Positions 36,874 through 44,636 of a stretch of 64,000 nt of DNA are shown here, one piece after another. The DNA lies in assembly GCF_036625195.1 (NCBI RefSeq), contig NZ_JAZKUG010000001.1:3844001-3908000 (forward strand), read 5' to 3'. This DNA comes from Accumulibacter sp. (GTDB taxonomy: Bacteria; Pseudomonadota; Gammaproteobacteria; Burkholderiales; Rhodocyclaceae). The notes below the pieces were generated by a model. It was not told the DNA's origin and did not search any database. It worked only from the letters and a program-made list of their open reading frames with translations. Position 1 is the stretch's first letter. Each line of letters starts with the position of its first letter. Made by a program: the position numbers and the translations under genes.

Positions 36874-39408
36874 ATGGCATTGTTGAGCAAACTCGGCAGC
36901 AGGATTCCCTACCCCTCCAGAACAGCCAGCCCGCTGCCGGAGAAGATCGCAGTCCTGCTGCGTGAATCGCGCTGGCTCGTCCTGATCGTGGTCGCGAGCT
37001 TCATCGCCCTCTCGCTCTGGGGTTACGACCCGGCTGATCCCGGCTGGTCGCACGCCGTATACAGCAGCACGCTGCACAACCCGGCCGGGCGCAGCGGCGC
37101 CTGGCTCGCCGACATGCTGCTGTACCTCTTCGGCCTCTCGGCATGGTGGTTGATCCTCCTCCTGCTGATCACGGTCGGCTGGGGCTACCGCCGGCTGGAA
37201 GGGCAGCACGCCGGCGACCGACGCCCGCTGCTGATCTCGCTCGCCGGGTTCGTCGTCCTCATCGTTGCCAGCAGCGGCCTCGAGACACTGCGCTTCTACA
37301 CCATCAAGGCCAGCCTGCCGGTCGGCCCTGGTGGCATCATCGGCATCGAGCTGGGCGCCTTCGTGGTTCGCTACCTCGGCTACACGGGCGCCACCCTGGC
37401 CTTGGTGGCGATGCTGCTGCTCGGCTGGAGCATCTTTTCCGGCATGTCGTGGATCACCGCCGCGGAACGGGTCGGGACGCTCTTCGAGCGCCTGCTGCTG
37501 GCGATCCGCAACCTCTACGGACGCTGGCAGGATCGGCGCATCGGCCGTGAAGTGGCGCGCGAGCGCGAAGCCGTGGTCGAACTCGAGAAGCAGCGTGGCG
37601 AGGTCCATGAGGGGGCAGCGGCCGAAAAACCGCCCGTGACCCCCGCCCGAACCGCATCACGAACGACCCGAAGCGCCACTCGCGAGCCGGTGGTCGAGCC
37701 CGTTCTGGGCAAGCTGGACACCGATGCAATCGACGACATCCAGCCAACCGAGCCCTTCCTGAGCGACGCGGCGAGCGCGCCGCAGCCGAGCGTGGACGCA
37801 CAGGCACCCGTCACTCCGCGCGAAGCCGCAATGCCCGCCACGCGCGTGTTGCCGGTGAAAGTCGAGAAGCGGATCGACCGCGAGAAGCAGCCACCCCTGT
37901 TTCCGGAGGCGGTCGAAGGCGGCATGCTGCCACCGCTGCACCTGCTGGAACCGGCGCCGTTGCAGAGTGGCCGCGTCAGCCCGGAAACCGTCGAGTACAC
38001 CTCGCGGCTCATCGAACGCAAGCTCGCCGACTTCGGCGTCCAGGTCACCGTCACCGCCGCCTACCCGGGGCCGGTCATCACACGCTACGAGATCGAGCCG
38101 GCGGTTGGCGTCAAGGGCGCCCAGATCCTCAACCTGGCCAAGGATCTGGCGCGCTCGCTGTCGCTGGTCTCGGTGCGGGTGGTGGAGACCGTGCCCGGCA
38201 AGTCGTCGATGGCGCTCGAGCTACCGAACCCGAAGCGACAGACGGTTCGCCTGCTGGAGATCATTTCCAGCAAGGAATACAACGACATGGGCTCGCCACT
38301 GACGATGACTCTCGGCAAGGACATCGGTGGCCAGCCGCTGGTCGTCGACCTGGCGAAGATGCCGCACCTGCTGGTAGCCGGAACGACCGGTTCGGGCAAG
38401 TCCGTCGGCATCAATGCGATGATCCTGTCGCTGCTCTACAAGTCGGAGCCGGACCAGGTCCGGCTCATCCTGGTCGACCCGAAGATGCTCGAACTGTCGA
38501 TCTACGAGGGCATTCCGCACCTGCTCGCACCGGTCGTAGTGGACATGAAACAGGCTGCCAACGCGCTCAACTGGTGCGTCGGTGAGATGGAAAAGCGCTA
38601 CAAGCTGATGTCGGCCATGGGGGTGCGCAACATCGCCGGTCTCAACCATCGCATTCGCGATGCCGCGCGGCATGGCGAGAGGATCACCAATCCGGTGTCG
38701 CTGACCCCGGACGCGCCCGAGCCGTTGAGCGCCCTGCCCTACATCGTCGTCGTCATCGACGAACTCGCGGACCTGATGATGGTCGCCGGCAAGACCGTCG
38801 AACAGCTCATCGCCCGCCTCGCCCAGAAGGCCCGTGCCGCCGGGGTTCACCTGATTCTCGCGACGCAGCGTCCATCCGTGGACGTCATCACCGGCCTGAT
38901 CAAGGCCAACATCCCGACCCGCATCTCGTTCCAGGTCTCGTCCAAAATCGACTCGCGAACGATCCTCGACCAGATGGGCGCCGAGACCCTGCTCGGCCAG
39001 GGCGACATGCTCTATCTTTCTCCGGGCACCGGTTACCCGACGCGTGTGCATGGCGCGTTCGTTGCCGACGAGGAGGTCCACCGGGTCGTCAACCACCTGA
39101 AGAAGACCGGGGCGCCGAATTACATCGACGCAGTGCTCACCGGTGGCGGCGACGACGAGGACGGCGATGCCGGTGCCGGTGACGCCGGTGGCAGCGAGAC
39201 CGATGGCGAGGCTGACCCCGTCTATGATCAGGCCGTCGAGGTGGTGTTGAAAAACCGGCGCGCCTCGATCTCGCTCGTGCAGCGGCACCTGCGGATCGGC
39301 TACAACCGTTCCGCCCGCCTGATCGAGGCGATGGAAAAGGCCGGCCTGGTTTCCGCCATGGATGCGCGCGGTGGCCGCGAAGTCCTCGCGCGCAAGGACG
39401 ACGAATGA
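36874..39408 (+). CDS. ftsK: DNA translocase FtsK
   Basis: 844 residues. The N-terminal region has four or five membrane helices (to about residue 200), then a P/E-rich linker. The RecA-like motor has Walker A VAGTTGSGKSVGIN and Walker B YIVVVIDELADLMM. The C-terminal winged-helix gamma domain (DQAVEVVLKNRRASISLVQRHLRIGYNRSARLIEAME) reads KOPS sites. FtsK couples cell division with chromosome dimer resolution at dif. ATG 36874 is preferred over the TTG at 36856; neither has a strong ribosome-binding site. The stop overlaps the lolA start as ATGA. Confidence 0.95.
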   Translation: MALLSKLGSRIPYPSRTASPLPEKIAVLLRESRWLVLIVVASFIALSLWGYDPADPGWSHAVYSSTLHNPAGRSGAWLADMLLYLFGLSAWWLILLLLITVGWGYRRLEGQHAGDRRPLLISLAGFVVLIVASSGLETLRFYTIKASLPVGPGGIIGIELGAFVVRYLGYTGATLALVAMLLLGWSIFSGMSWITAAERVGTLFERLLLAIRNLYGRWQDRRIGREVAREREAVVELEKQRGEVHEGAAAEKPPVTPARTASRTTRSATREPVVEPVLGKLDTDAIDDIQPTEPFLSDAASAPQPSVDAQAPVTPREAAMPATRVLPVKVEKRIDREKQPPLFPEAVEGGMLPPLHLLEPAPLQSGRVSPETVEYTSRLIERKLADFGVQVTVTAAYPGPVITRYEIEPAVGVKGAQILNLAKDLARSLSLVSVRVVETVPGKSSMALELPNPKRQTVRLLEIISSKEYNDMGSPLTMTLGKDIGGQPLVVDLAKMPHLLVAGTTGSGKSVGINAMILSLLYKSEPDQVRLILVDPKMLELSIYEGIPHLLAPVVVDMKQAANALNWCVGEMEKRYKLMSAMGVRNIAGLNHRIRDAARHGERITNPVSLTPDAPEPLSALPYIVVVIDELADLMMVAGKTVEQLIARLAQKARAAGVHLILATQRPSVDVITGLIKANIPTRISFQVSSKIDSRTILDQMGAETLLGQGDMLYLSPGTGYPTRVHGAFVADEEVHRVVNHLKKTGAPNYIDAVLTGGGDDEDGDAGAGDAGGSETDGEADPVYDQAVEVVLKNRRASISLVQRHLRIGYNRSARLIEAMEKAGLVSAMDARGGREVLARKDDE

Positions 39409-40025
39409 ACTGGCGCCAGCCGCTCTGCCTGGCGCTCTGCGCCCTGGCCGCAACCGGCACGGCGCATGCCGCAGCGATCGACAAGTTGCAACAGTTCCTC
39501 GACACGACGCGAACGCTGCGCGCCGATTTCGCGCAGACCGTCGTCGCCCGCAACGGTCGGCTGCCGCAGAAATCGAGCGGTGTCATGATGTTCTGGCGGC
39601 CGGACAAGTTCCGCTGGCAGATCGACAAGCCCTACAACCAGTTGGTCGTCGGCGATGGCACGAAGATCTCGATCCATGACCCGGACCTGCGTCAGGTCAC
39701 CGTCCGCAAGGCCGGCGCCGCGCTCGGCGGAACACCCGCCTCGCTGCTCGCGGGCGAGCGCACGATCGACCGCGACTTCAGTCTCCGCGAAGCGGGGGAA
39801 CGCGACGGGCTCGAGTGGCTGGAGGCCACCCCCAAGGTCGCCGACAGCGGCTTCGAGAAGGTCCGCGTCGGCTTCGCCGGCAACGAACTGCGCGCCATGG
39901 AGCTGCTCGACAACCTCGGCCAGACGACGACGTTGCTCTTCTCACGCGTCGAGATCAACCCCCGCCTGGCGCCGTCGCTGTTCCGCTTCACGCCACCGCC
40001 GAATACGGACGTGATTGGCGACTGA
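39405..40025 (+). CDS. lolA: Outer membrane lipoprotein carrier protein LolA
   Basis: 206 residues. Signal peptide MNWRQPLCLALCALAATGTAHAA; the mature protein starts AIDKLQQFLDTTRTLRADFAQTV. The LolA fold motifs are GVMMFWRPDKFRWQIDKPY, LVVGDGTKISIHDPDLRQVT and PSLFRFTPP. LolA carries lipoproteins across the periplasm from LolCDE to LolB. The ftsK-lolA order with a 4-base overlap is conserved in many proteobacteria. A strong tRNA promoter begins 13 bases after the stop. Confidence 0.95.
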   Translation: MNWRQPLCLALCALAATGTAHAAAIDKLQQFLDTTRTLRADFAQTVVARNGRLPQKSSGVMMFWRPDKFRWQIDKPYNQLVVGDGTKISIHDPDLRQVTVRKAGAALGGTPASLLAGERTIDRDFSLREAGERDGLEWLEATPKVADSGFEKVRVGFAGNELRAMELLDNLGQTTTLLFSRVEINPRLAPSLFRFTPPPNTDVIGD

Positions 40026-40037
40026 GCGGTTGCGGGG

Positions 40038-40065
40038 TTGACTTGAGGTTGCGGCACCGTATAAT
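40038..40065 (+). promoter_or_regulatory. Promoter of tRNA-Val
   Basis: TTGACT (40038-40043), 16-base spacer, TATAAT (40060-40065), about 42 bases before the tRNA. Near-consensus sigma-70 promoter. Confidence 0.85.
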
Positions 40066-40106
40066 GCGCACTTTCCTGAAATCACGTGCTGCTTGGGCGT
40101 TGATGA

Positions 40107-40183
40107 AGGCGCGTAGCTCAGCTGGTTAGAGCACCACCTTGACATGGTGGGGGTCGTTGGTTCGAGTCCAATCGCGCCTACCA
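40107..40183 (+). tRNA. tRNA-Val (GAC)
   Basis: 77 bases including the encoded CCA. The acceptor stem AGGCGCG pairs with CGCGCCT; the D arm is GCTCAGCTGGTTAGAGC. The anticodon stem CCACC/GGTGG encloses TTGACAT with anticodon GAC. The T arm is GTTGG-TTCGAGT-CCAAT. Starting one base later would break the acceptor pairing, so 40107 is the 5' end. Confidence 0.95.
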
Positions 40184-40259
40184 GGCGTTTCCGGTTTCAC
40201 GCTTCTGGCAGCAACAGACCGCGAGCAACCGCAGCTCGTCGCGATGAGATGGGGTCAAG

Positions 40260-40281
40260 ACCGCCTTCCGGCGGTTTTTTT
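40260..40281 (+). terminator. Rho-independent terminator downstream of tRNA-Val
   Basis: ACCGCC (40260-40265), loop TTCC, GGCGGT (40270-40275) and a run of seven T. It lies 77 bases after the tRNA and before dksA. Confidence 0.85.
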
Positions 40282-40471
40282 GTCTGTGCCCGGGGCCGAC
40301 AATGCGCTACCATCAGCAGTCGGCGTCAGCCTTGGGGTGCTTTCGCCCGACGGCGCCCCAGGCTCGGGTGCGCGAGGCGCGTCGCCGGGCGGCGGCATGC
40401 CGCATCGATCGCCGACGTAGCCTCTCCTGGCCCGTCATCGGCGGTCCATCAGCAAGAAAAGGAGTCACAGC

Positions 40472-40900
40472 ATGGACGAGTCGACAGCGCAAGCGAGCGA
40501 ACTGACCGAGGCAATGCTGCTGGCAGCGCCGGACGACCAGTACATGTCGGCGGAGCAGATCGCCTTCTTCCGCCGCCGGCTGCTTGCCGAAGAGCAGTCG
40601 CTGCTGTCGGCGGTCAAGGAGACGGCCGGTCACCTGCAGGAAGCCGAGATCAGTTCGGACTGGAACGACCGCGCCAGCGCCGAGGAAGAGCACACGCTCG
40701 AACTCCGGGTCAGGGACCGCGAGCGGAAACTGTTGCGCAAGATACGCGACGCACTCAAGCGTATCGAAGAGGGCAACTACGGTTGGTGCGAGGAGACCGG
40801 CGAACCGATCGGCATCGCCCGCCTGCTGGCCCGGCCAACAGCGGCGTTGTGCCTCGAGGCGCAGGAACGTCGCGAGCAGTACAAGCGCCGCTTCGGCTGA
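40472..40900 (+). CDS. dksA: RNA polymerase-binding protein DksA, two-cysteine type
   Basis: 142 residues. The coiled-coil hairpin has the D-x-x-D-x-A tip motif (DWNDRAS) that reaches into the RNA polymerase secondary channel. The C-terminal globular part (GNYGWCEETGEPIGIARLLARPTAALCLEAQE) has C-x-x-T and C-x-x-A where E. coli DksA has two C-x-x-C pairs. Only two of the four zinc ligands remain. This C-T-C-A form is known from other proteobacterial DksA proteins and is linked to zinc independence or thiol redox sensing. DksA with ppGpp controls rRNA and amino-acid promoters. AAAAGGAG precedes the ATG. Confidence 0.93.
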   Translation: MDESTAQASELTEAMLLAAPDDQYMSAEQIAFFRRRLLAEEQSLLSAVKETAGHLQEAEISSDWNDRASAEEEHTLELRVRDRERKLLRKIRDALKRIEEGNYGWCEETGEPIGIARLLARPTAALCLEAQERREQYKRRFG

Positions 40901-40934
40901 GCGCCCTGCCCCCAGAGCAAGGGACCAGCGGGCC

Positions 40935-41891
40935 ATGAAAGCGCGCAGCCCGAAGACTTCCGCGACGCCCGAGCCCCGCTCGGCATCCGTGCCGGAGCCG
41001 GTGACCGCGACGGTTCTCTTTGCCGACATCTGCGGCAGCAGCCGGCTGTTCGAGGAATACGGCGACTGGCAGGCACGCCAGATCGAGACTCAGGTGCTCG
41101 ACACCCTGATGGCGAAAACCGGCGAGTTCGACGGGACGGTCATCAAGACCATCGGCGACGAGATCATGTGCCGCTTCCCGGACGCGGAACGTGCCGTCAC
41201 CGCTGCCTGCGAGATGCACCGCGCACTGCGCGACGATCTCTCGCTGCTCGACTTCAATATCGCCGTCAAGATCGGGCTGCAGCACGGACCGCTGCTCGTC
41301 GAGCCGGACGACCTCTTCGGCGACGCGGTGAACGTCGCCGCACGCATGGTCTCGCTGGCCAGGGCTGACCAGATCATCACCACCCTCGACACCATCCGTT
41401 GTCTGCCCGATGAATTGCAGCAGATGACGCGCAGCCTCGGTCTGTCCCGCGTCCGCGGCCGCCAGCGCGAGGAGGAGATCGTCGAGATCATGTGGCAGGA
41501 ACCCGACACCGTCACGCAGCTCATCGGCCCGGGGCAGCAGAAGGAGCGACACCAGCTGCTGAGCACCCGGCTCATTCTCACGCACCGCGGTACCCGCTTT
41601 GAGCTGCGCGATGACTCCCCTCCCTTCACCATCGGCCGCGGGGACCGGAACATCCTCGTCGTGGACGAGGACCAGGTCTCGCGCAACCACGCCGACGTCT
41701 ATTTTCGTCAGGGCAAGTTCATCCTCGTCGACGGCAGCACGAACGGCACCTACCTGCGCCTCGACAACGGCGCCCGCTTCTTCGTTCAGCGCGAGGAGTT
41801 CGTTCTGCATGAACAGGGGGAGATCTCCCTCGGCGAAGCCGTACGCGATGGCGACCCCGGCCTGATCCGCTTCCAGTGCCTTCTCAACTGA
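40935..41891 (+). CDS. Adenylate/guanylate cyclase-like protein with FHA domain
   Basis: 318 residues. An N-terminal class III nucleotide cyclase domain (about 18-165) has the metal-binding aspartates in VLFADICGSSRLFEEYGD and IKTIGDEIMCRFPDAERAV. It also has the dimer-region DLFGDAVNVAARM. A C-terminal FHA domain (about 215-305) reads PFTIGRGDRNILVVDEDQVSRNHADVYF, then GSTNGTYL, and should bind phosphothreonine. Cyclase activity is plausible, but the substrate (ATP or GTP) is not settled. The start ATG has only a weak ribosome-binding site. A Crp-family regulator at 36.1 kb could be a cAMP target; that is speculation. Confidence 0.88.
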   Translation: MKARSPKTSATPEPRSASVPEPVTATVLFADICGSSRLFEEYGDWQARQIETQVLDTLMAKTGEFDGTVIKTIGDEIMCRFPDAERAVTAACEMHRALRDDLSLLDFNIAVKIGLQHGPLLVEPDDLFGDAVNVAARMVSLARADQIITTLDTIRCLPDELQQMTRSLGLSRVRGRQREEEIVEIMWQEPDTVTQLIGPGQQKERHQLLSTRLILTHRGTRFELRDDSPPFTIGRGDRNILVVDEDQVSRNHADVYFRQGKFILVDGSTNGTYLRLDNGARFFVQREEFVLHEQGEISLGEAVRDGDPGLIRFQCLLN

Positions 41892-41917
41892 TGCCGCTTG
41901 CAGGGGCTCCGTGGCTC

Positions 41918-41945
41918 TTGCTTGCGGGCGCGGATTCGCTATAAT
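41918..41945 (+). promoter_or_regulatory. Promoter of tRNA-Asp
   Basis: TTGCTT (41918-41923), 16-base spacer, TATAAT (41940-41945), about 76 bases before the tRNA. Confidence 0.65.
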
Positions 41946-42020
41946 GCGCAGCTCGGATGGCGGCTGGCAGTCAGCTCCGCCGGCCCGGACCGCAATGGCC
42001 CGCGCAACCGAATGCAGCAT

Positions 42021-42097
42021 GGAGTGGTAGTTCAGTTGGTTAGAATACCGGCCTGTCACGCCGGGGGTCGCGGGTTCGAGCCCCGTCCACTCCGCCA
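42021..42097 (+). tRNA. tRNA-Asp (GTC)
   Basis: 77 bases with encoded CCA. The acceptor GGAGTGG pairs with CCACTCC. The anticodon arm CCGGC-CTGTCAC-GCCGG gives anticodon GTC, and the T arm is CGGG-TTCGAGC-CCCG. The gene is monocistronic between the cyclase-FHA gene and mltD. Confidence 0.96.
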
Positions 42098-42282
42098 AGA
42101 TCCCGCACTCTCGAGCGCCGTACCCGTGAGCCCAGTCAAACCGGTCTTTCTCCATTGCGCGCTCGCGACCTCCGGAAGGCCGCCGCTCGGACGGCGACCG
42201 CCCTGCATTGCGGCCCCTCGCCCTAGTGCCGAGCGCGAACTTTTTACCTCGACGCTTGTCCACGCGGCCTTGCGCTTTGTTC

Positions 42283-42288
42283 TATAAT
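42283..42288 (+). promoter_or_regulatory. -10 box of the mltD promoter
   Basis: TATAAT 89 bases before the mltD ATG. No good -35 at 16-18 bases; TTGTCC at 42256-42261 is 21 bases away. Confidence 0.45.
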
Positions 42289-42377
42289 CATGCGCTTGCA
42301 GCCTCACCATTCGACCAGGTGATCCCACTGAGCGGGGATGAACTGGCGCCGACCCGAAAAGAGAACAGGAAGTACGG

Positions 42378-44405
42378 ATGACGCCACGAATCGCATTTGC
42401 TCTTGCTCTTGCCATCTCATCCGGCACCGCTGCGGCCGGCGATGCAACCGACCCGGGCCCGGCAACGGGTGGCCAGGTGACAGCAGCCGATACCTTGCCG
42501 GTAGTCGAACTGATCGCGCCGGGCCAACCCCCCGAGACCATTGATCTTACCGCCGAACCGGACGAACTCTTCCAGCGCATCCGCCGCGGTTTTGCGATGC
42601 CGAACATCAACAACTCGCTGGTCCTGCACCACCAGCAGTGGTTCAGCAACCGCCCCGAATCGCTGCGCCGCATGGTCGAGCGCAGCAGCCGGTACCTGCA
42701 TCACATCGTCGAAGAGATCGAGAAGCGCGGCATGCCGATGGAACTCGCCCTGCTGCCGATGGTCGAGAGCGCCTACAACCCGACCGCCTATTCGCGCAGT
42801 CATGCCTCCGGCCTCTGGCAGTTCGTCCCGGCGACCGGCAGGCAGTACAAGCTCGAGCAGAACTGGTGGCTTGACGAGCGCCGTGACATCGTCGCCTCGA
42901 CGGCCGCCGCACTCGAGTACCTGCAGTACATCTATGATCTCCACGGCGACTGGCATCTGGCACTCGCCTCGTACAACTGGGGCGAAGGTGCCGTCGGCAA
43001 GGCGATCAACAGGAACCGCGCCAACGGTCTGCCGACCGATTACCTCAGCCTGACGATGCCCGAGGAAACCCGTCACTACGTCCCGAAGCTGCAGGCCCTG
43101 AAGAACATCTTCAGCAACCCGAACGTGCTCGCCAGCCTCAATATCCGCGGTGTTCCCAACCGCCCCTACTTCGCCACCGTCACCAAGTCGGCCGACATCG
43201 ACGTCGAACTGGCAGCCCGCCTGGCCGAGATGCCGGTACGCGAGTTCGTCGCCCTCAACCCGGCGCACAACCGTCCGGTGATCAAGTCCGACAAGCCGCT
43301 GGTCATCCCCGCGCACAAGCTCGACACTTTCGTCAGCAACCTCGAGGCGCACGAGGAGAGCGAGAAGCCCTTGTCGTCATGGCAGGCCTATACCCTGCGC
43401 GCCGGCGAGAAGCTCGAACAGGTCGCCCCGCGCTTTGGTCTCACGGTCGCCAACCTGAAGGCGGTGAACGGCATCAACGGCAGCATCAGGGTGACAGCCG
43501 GACAGACGCTGCTCGTTCCGCTGGCCGAAGGCAACAACGCCGGCGAGCAACTGGCGAGCCTGGCGACCGAGGCGGCGGAGCCGGTGGCGAGCGAACAGCC
43601 GCGGGCGCCGGCTGCCCCCGTCGTCGCGCCTGCACCGCGCCTGACACAGCCGGAGGCCGCACCAGCGACCGCGATGAGCCGGACGCATGTCGTCCGCAAG
43701 GGTGAGACGCTGCACGCGCTGGCGCAGCGCTATGGCATGACGATGGCCGATCTGAAGCAGATCAACAAGCTGCGTGCCGACCAGGTCAATGTCGGCAGCA
43801 AGTTGCTGGTCGCGGCGGCCGAGCCGGCAGCCAAGCCGGCGGCACAGCGCAGCGCGGCAAGCGAGGCGGACTCCAGACCCACGGCAGCTGCCGCCGCAGT
43901 GGCGCGCACTGCCAGCAGCAGCCATCTCGTCCGCAAGGGTGAGACGCTGAGCGAGGTAGCCAATCGCTACGACATGTCGGTCGCCGAGCTCAAACAGCTC
44001 AACAAGCTGCGCGCCAACCAGGTCAATGCCGGTACCCGCCTGCTGGTCGCTGCGGCTGAACCGGCAAGCCGGTCGCCAGCCGGCAAGGCGCGCAACGAGC
44101 AGGACGAGAGCCGCCGGGAAGCGACCGTCAACAAAGTGGCCAGCGCGGCTGCAGTCACCAGGGGATCGGAGCGCGCGGCGAAGGAAGAGAAGACCAGCGG
44201 CAGGCAGGTCGAGAAGGCCGGCGACTCGAGCCGCAAGCCGCTCAAGCTCGCCCAGTACACGATCCGCCGCGGCGACACGCTGGGATCGATCGCCAGGCAG
44301 TTCCGTGTCGAAAAGGATGATCTCCTGCGCTGGAACCGCATCCAGACCAACGACATCAAGCCCGGGCAACGGCTGACGATCCAGCTCGTCCAGAACACCT
44401 ACTGA
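42378..44405 (+). CDS. mltD: Membrane-bound lytic murein transglycosylase D-like with four LysM repeats
   Basis: 675 residues. Signal peptide (about 1-20). The SLT catalytic domain (about 95-260) has the catalytic glutamate in MVESAYNPTAYSRSHASGLWQFVPATG and the ASYNWGEGAVGKAI motif. Four LysM repeats follow, starting YTLRAGEKLEQVAPRFG, HVVRKGETLHALAQRYG, HLVRKGETLSEVANRYD and YTIRRGDTLGSIARQF, joined by A/P-rich linkers. The enzyme cleaves peptidoglycan to 1,6-anhydro products. E. coli MltD has two LysM repeats, so this one is longer. GGAAGTACGG precedes the ATG. No lipobox is obvious, so it may be secreted and not lipid-anchored. Confidence 0.93.
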   Translation: MTPRIAFALALAISSGTAAAGDATDPGPATGGQVTAADTLPVVELIAPGQPPETIDLTAEPDELFQRIRRGFAMPNINNSLVLHHQQWFSNRPESLRRMVERSSRYLHHIVEEIEKRGMPMELALLPMVESAYNPTAYSRSHASGLWQFVPATGRQYKLEQNWWLDERRDIVASTAAALEYLQYIYDLHGDWHLALASYNWGEGAVGKAINRNRANGLPTDYLSLTMPEETRHYVPKLQALKNIFSNPNVLASLNIRGVPNRPYFATVTKSADIDVELAARLAEMPVREFVALNPAHNRPVIKSDKPLVIPAHKLDTFVSNLEAHEESEKPLSSWQAYTLRAGEKLEQVAPRFGLTVANLKAVNGINGSIRVTAGQTLLVPLAEGNNAGEQLASLATEAAEPVASEQPRAPAAPVVAPAPRLTQPEAAPATAMSRTHVVRKGETLHALAQRYGMTMADLKQINKLRADQVNVGSKLLVAAAEPAAKPAAQRSAASEADSRPTAAAAAVARTASSSHLVRKGETLSEVANRYDMSVAELKQLNKLRANQVNAGTRLLVAAAEPASRSPAGKARNEQDESRREATVNKVASAAAVTRGSERAAKEEKTSGRQVEKAGDSSRKPLKLAQYTIRRGDTLGSIARQFRVEKDDLLRWNRIQTNDIKPGQRLTIQLVQNTY

Positions 44406-44432
44406 GCGCAGTCCGCTGCTTGCCCCCCGCAG

Positions 44433-44450
44433 CGCCGCCGTCAGGCGGCG
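44433..44450. terminator. Hairpin downstream of mltD
   Basis: CGCCGCC (44433-44439), loop GTCA, GGCGGCG (44444-44450), followed by a T-rich stretch (TTGTCGCTTCT). It lies between the convergent mltD and ABC transporter genes. The rest of the 231-base gap shows no gene. Confidence 0.5.
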
Positions 44451-44636
44451 TTGTCGCTTCTGTACCCTGTCGCACCGGGCCGTGCGCGACCGCAGCGGTT
44501 GTGAATGCTCTACCGCGCGACCGATCTGCGGCGTTGCCCACTCGCTCACTTCTCGCCGATCCATCTCACGGGTCTCGTCGTTCACTCGCTCGCGACTTGC
44601 GTCGCGGCCTGCTCGCGGCGACTTCTTCACAGGCTC

